A stretch of DNA of 6,888 nt, taken from contig JAICKT010000236.1 in assembly GCA_025927795.1 (NCBI GenBank), positions 1 through 6,888 on the forward strand. The letters run 5' to 3'. This document shows, piece after piece, positions 4,802 to 6,888 of the stretch. The DNA is from Parafilimonas sp. GTDB lineage: Bacteria > Bacteroidota > Bacteroidia > Chitinophagales > Chitinophagaceae. Position 1 is the stretch's first letter. Each line of letters begins with the position of its first letter. The notes beneath the pieces were generated by a model. That model did not search any database and had not been told where the DNA came from. It saw only the letters and a program-made list of their open reading frames with translations. The position numbers and the translations under genes were made by a program.

Positions 4802-6616
4802 ATGAAAAATAGATTGACGTCACTTGATATAGCAGTAAAAATGTGGGCGTATTCAGCTTTGATTTTAAGCTCAGGTATTTTTGTTTATGCATTCTTCGCT
4901 GAAGGTGTCTTTAGTTTTGTTATTCTGATTGCAGTGCTTATTGCAACTATTGTTGGAAGTTTTCCTGCTTTTATAATTATCATTTTTTTATTGTCCTTAA
5001 TTTCAAAATTTCTATCAAATTATTCACAAAAAATAACTGTGTTGATTATTCTTTATTTGCTGATTGCATTAGTGTATGGATGTTTAAGCGGTTTATTTTT
5101 TTACAACCCATTTTATAAATACGACTTCCTTAATTCATTCTTGGCAGCCGCTGGTTATTCAGCCGCTGTAGTATTCGCTGCAATTCTCATTGCGTTCTTT
5201 ATCACCATAAAATATACAAAAATTTACTTCTCATCACCTTACAAAAAAATAACTCAAATGCAAGAAAACTTAAACCAGCCGATGCTGCAAAAAAATCAAA
5301 ATTCTTATTCAAATAAAATATGGATTAAAGGCTTAATAACTGCAGGGCTAATACTTCTCATGCTTATTCCAACTGTATTTGTTTCAAATCTTGTTGAAGA
5401 AAGGCAACAACGGCAACAGGAAATAAAAAATGAAGTAAGCAGCAAATGGGCAGGTGAACAAAATATCACCTTTGCTTATCTCTGGCTTCCTTACAATGTT
5501 TTAATAACTGCAGCAAACGGAAAAACTTCAGTTGAAAAAAGATCGCTCACTATTCTGCCGGAAAACCTTAATGTAACCGGCTCTGTCTCTACTGAAAAAC
5601 GACAACGTTCTATTTACACTGTGCTTTTATATAACAGCAAGTTAACTGCAAAAGGTAATTTTAATATTCAGATTCCTGCTGATATTGATACGTCAACTAT
5701 TGACTGGAAGAATTGCAAAATTTGTTTTGGCATCTCTGATTTTAAAGGCATTCAACAAAAAATTACCGCAAAGATTAATAATGATTCTTATGATCTCTCT
5801 GGCGGATTACCAACAAATGAAATTGATACAACCGGATTATCATCATCAATAATTCTTAGCACTGACAATATTGGTAAACCATTATCTTTTGAGTTACCGT
5901 TAAAAATTAAAGGAAGCGATCAATTACACTTTGTTCCGTTGGCAGGTAATAGTCAGTTCACGCTAACATCAAACTGGAATAGTCCATCTTTTGATGGCAA
6001 TACTTTACCATCTGAAAGAAATTTAAATGCCAAAGGTTTTGAGGCCGACTGGAATTTTAATAAGGCTAACCTGCCTTTCAATACTGTATTAAAAGATTTC
6101 AATTTTAAAAAAGATGATTATTCATTTGGTGTAAGTCTTTTACAACCTGCGGATCAATATGCAAAAACATTGCGTTGCGTTAAATATGCTATTCTTTTTA
6201 TCGGTCTTACATTTTCTCTTTTTTTTATCGTTGAGATTATGCAGAAAAAACCACTGCATCCTGTACAATATGTTTTAGCCGGATTAGCACTAATAGTTTT
6301 TTATACGCTTTTATTATCCATCAGTGAATTTTTGTTGTTTGATGTTGCATACCTGATTGCATCCTCTGCTACAATTTTATTGCTGGCATTATATGCAAAA
6401 AGTCATTTTAAAAGCTGGAAAATTGGCGGCGTGTTTGCCGGTGTAATTGGTTCTATTTATGGTTTCATCTTCGTTCTCATCAGTCTTGAAGATACAGCGT
6501 TGCTCGTAGGCAGTATAGGTCTGTTTATTATTCTCGCCTTAGCAATGTATGCCAGTAGAAAAATTAACTGGTATGACAATGTTCTGGCTGAAAACATAAA
6601 TATTCAAAATATATAA
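4802..6616 (+). CDS. creD: CreD-family inner-membrane protein with extra N-terminal four-helix domain
   Basis: This encodes 604 residues; classical CreD proteins are about 450. Residues about 173-591 match CreD (PF06123): a membrane helix at 176-196 followed by VSNLVEERQQRQQEI and SSKWAGEQ, a periplasmic beta-rich region to about 455 with LTSNWNSPSFDGNTLPSERN, then KYAILFIGLTFSLFFIVEIM, HPVQYVLAGLALIVFYTLLL, SEFLLFDVAYLIA, ISLEDTALLVGSIGLF and MYASRKINWYD, giving five C-terminal helices. Residues 1-142 form an additional domain with about four helices (14-33, 37-68, 78-100, 112-137), joined by a Gln/Asn-rich linker (151-172). CreD is linked in enterobacteria to envelope integrity, colicin E2 tolerance and beta-lactam response; its molecular function is unknown. 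The usual LVVPY after the first periplasmic motif reads LWLPY, and SEH reads SEF. The ATG lies 12 bp after operator copy 2. The next gene starts 10 bp downstream. Confidence 0.9.
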   Translation: MKNRLTSLDIAVKMWAYSALILSSGIFVYAFFAEGVFSFVILIAVLIATIVGSFPAFIIIIFLLSLISKFLSNYSQKITVLIILYLLIALVYGCLSGLFFYNPFYKYDFLNSFLAAAGYSAAVVFAAILIAFFITIKYTKIYFSSPYKKITQMQENLNQPMLQKNQNSYSNKIWIKGLITAGLILLMLIPTVFVSNLVEERQQRQQEIKNEVSSKWAGEQNITFAYLWLPYNVLITAANGKTSVEKRSLTILPENLNVTGSVSTEKRQRSIYTVLLYNSKLTAKGNFNIQIPADIDTSTIDWKNCKICFGISDFKGIQQKITAKINNDSYDLSGGLPTNEIDTTGLSSSIILSTDNIGKPLSFELPLKIKGSDQLHFVPLAGNSQFTLTSNWNSPSFDGNTLPSERNLNAKGFEADWNFNKANLPFNTVLKDFNFKKDDYSFGVSLLQPADQYAKTLRCVKYAILFIGLTFSLFFIVEIMQKKPLHPVQYVLAGLALIVFYTLLLSISEFLLFDVAYLIASSATILLLALYAKSHFKSWKIGGVFAGVIGSIYGFIFVLISLEDTALLVGSIGLFIILALAMYASRKINWYDNVLAENINIQNI

Positions 6617-6626
6617 AACCACTGTT

Positions 6627-6888
6627 ATGAAAAAGAATTCATCATTACTGGCACATCTTGCTGCTGCAATAATTATTACAGGTATTATATTACTTGTGTA
6701 TGCTTCGGTGCAACAAGCGCATCGTTCATCTGCAAACGATCCGCAATTGCAAATTGCACGCGATTTAAGCGCTGCAATCAGTTCAGGAAAATCAACAAAC
6801 AATTTATTACAGCACGATACAATTGATTTATCACAAAGTCTTGGTGTGTTCACTGAAATATTTGATAAGAATGGAAACCCGTTGCAAT
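6627..6888 (+). CDS. Single-span membrane protein, 5' part only
   Basis: This open frame begins with ATG 10 bp after the creD stop codon and runs off the right edge, giving 87 complete codons. The start MKKNSSLLAHL is followed by one hydrophobic helix at about residues 7-28 (LLAHLAAAIIITGIILLVYA). The rest is probably extracytoplasmic: QQAHRSSANDPQLQIARDLS, a Ser/Asn-rich stretch, then DTIDLSQSLGVFTEIFDKNG, which is still open. The layout of an N-terminal anchor, a SANDPQ-like segment and a strand such as VFTEIFDKNGNP resembles small anchored proteins of unknown function that I recall only generally. It could be a sensor-like periplasmic domain, but no signalling domain is visible. The tight spacing implies co-transcription with creD. 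Confidence 0.75.
   Translation, partial: MKKNSSLLAHLAAAIIITGIILLVYASVQQAHRSSANDPQLQIARDLSAAISSGKSTNNLLQHDTIDLSQSLGVFTEIFDKNGNPLQ

Noticed and set aside
6539..6853. 104-codon minus-strand open frame at the creD 3' end and beyond
   Set aside because: It overlaps the conserved CreD C-terminus and the well-formed next gene, which has a clear membrane anchor. The antisense product shows no family.

Overview
The window looks like chromosomal DNA of a Bacteroidetes bacterium, most likely from the Chitinophagaceae/Sphingobacteria side. The evidence is AT-rich coding sequence, start codons without clear Shine-Dalgarno sequences, promoter elements of the Bacteroidetes TTTG / TAnnTTTG type, a GatB in the Bacteroidetes form, and a DUF4369-like TlpA-type lipoprotein thioredoxin. 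The lineage is inferred from protein style and not from a marker gene search.

Left part (1-1139). The 3' end of an FkbM-type methyltransferase gene runs rightward and converges, with 15 bp between the stop codons, on a leftward gene for a small protein of the putative glycolipid-binding family (PF06475, formerly DUF1089). A 322-bp divergent intergenic region follows. It has no convincing gene. It carries a small GC hairpin and a full TAnnTTTG promoter element placed directly before gatB.

Middle part (1140-3729). gatB, the B subunit of the tRNA-dependent amidotransferase, is followed 7 bp later by a lipoprotein-type TlpA-like thiol-disulfide oxidoreductase. The two are probably co-transcribed.

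Right part (3810-6888). This is a rightward membrane-protein module. It contains a six-helix membrane protein of unknown function, a 98-residue winged-helix regulator, a CreD-family inner-membrane protein with an extra N-terminal four-helix domain, and the start of a single-span membrane protein cut by the window edge. The most interesting feature is non-coding. The same 15-bp palindromic core, CTTTG-N5-CAAAG, lies just before the first membrane gene and again just before creD. The two copies are exact reverse complements of each other, including the central 5 bp, and both are followed by GCTTTTAT. At the first site the left arm forms the -7 part of a TTTG-N19-TTACTTTG promoter. The simplest model is that the winged-helix protein binds both sites, controlling its own operon and creD. 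This would be a one-component circuit in place of the CreBC two-component system that controls creD in E. coli. No CreB or CreC gene is visible here.
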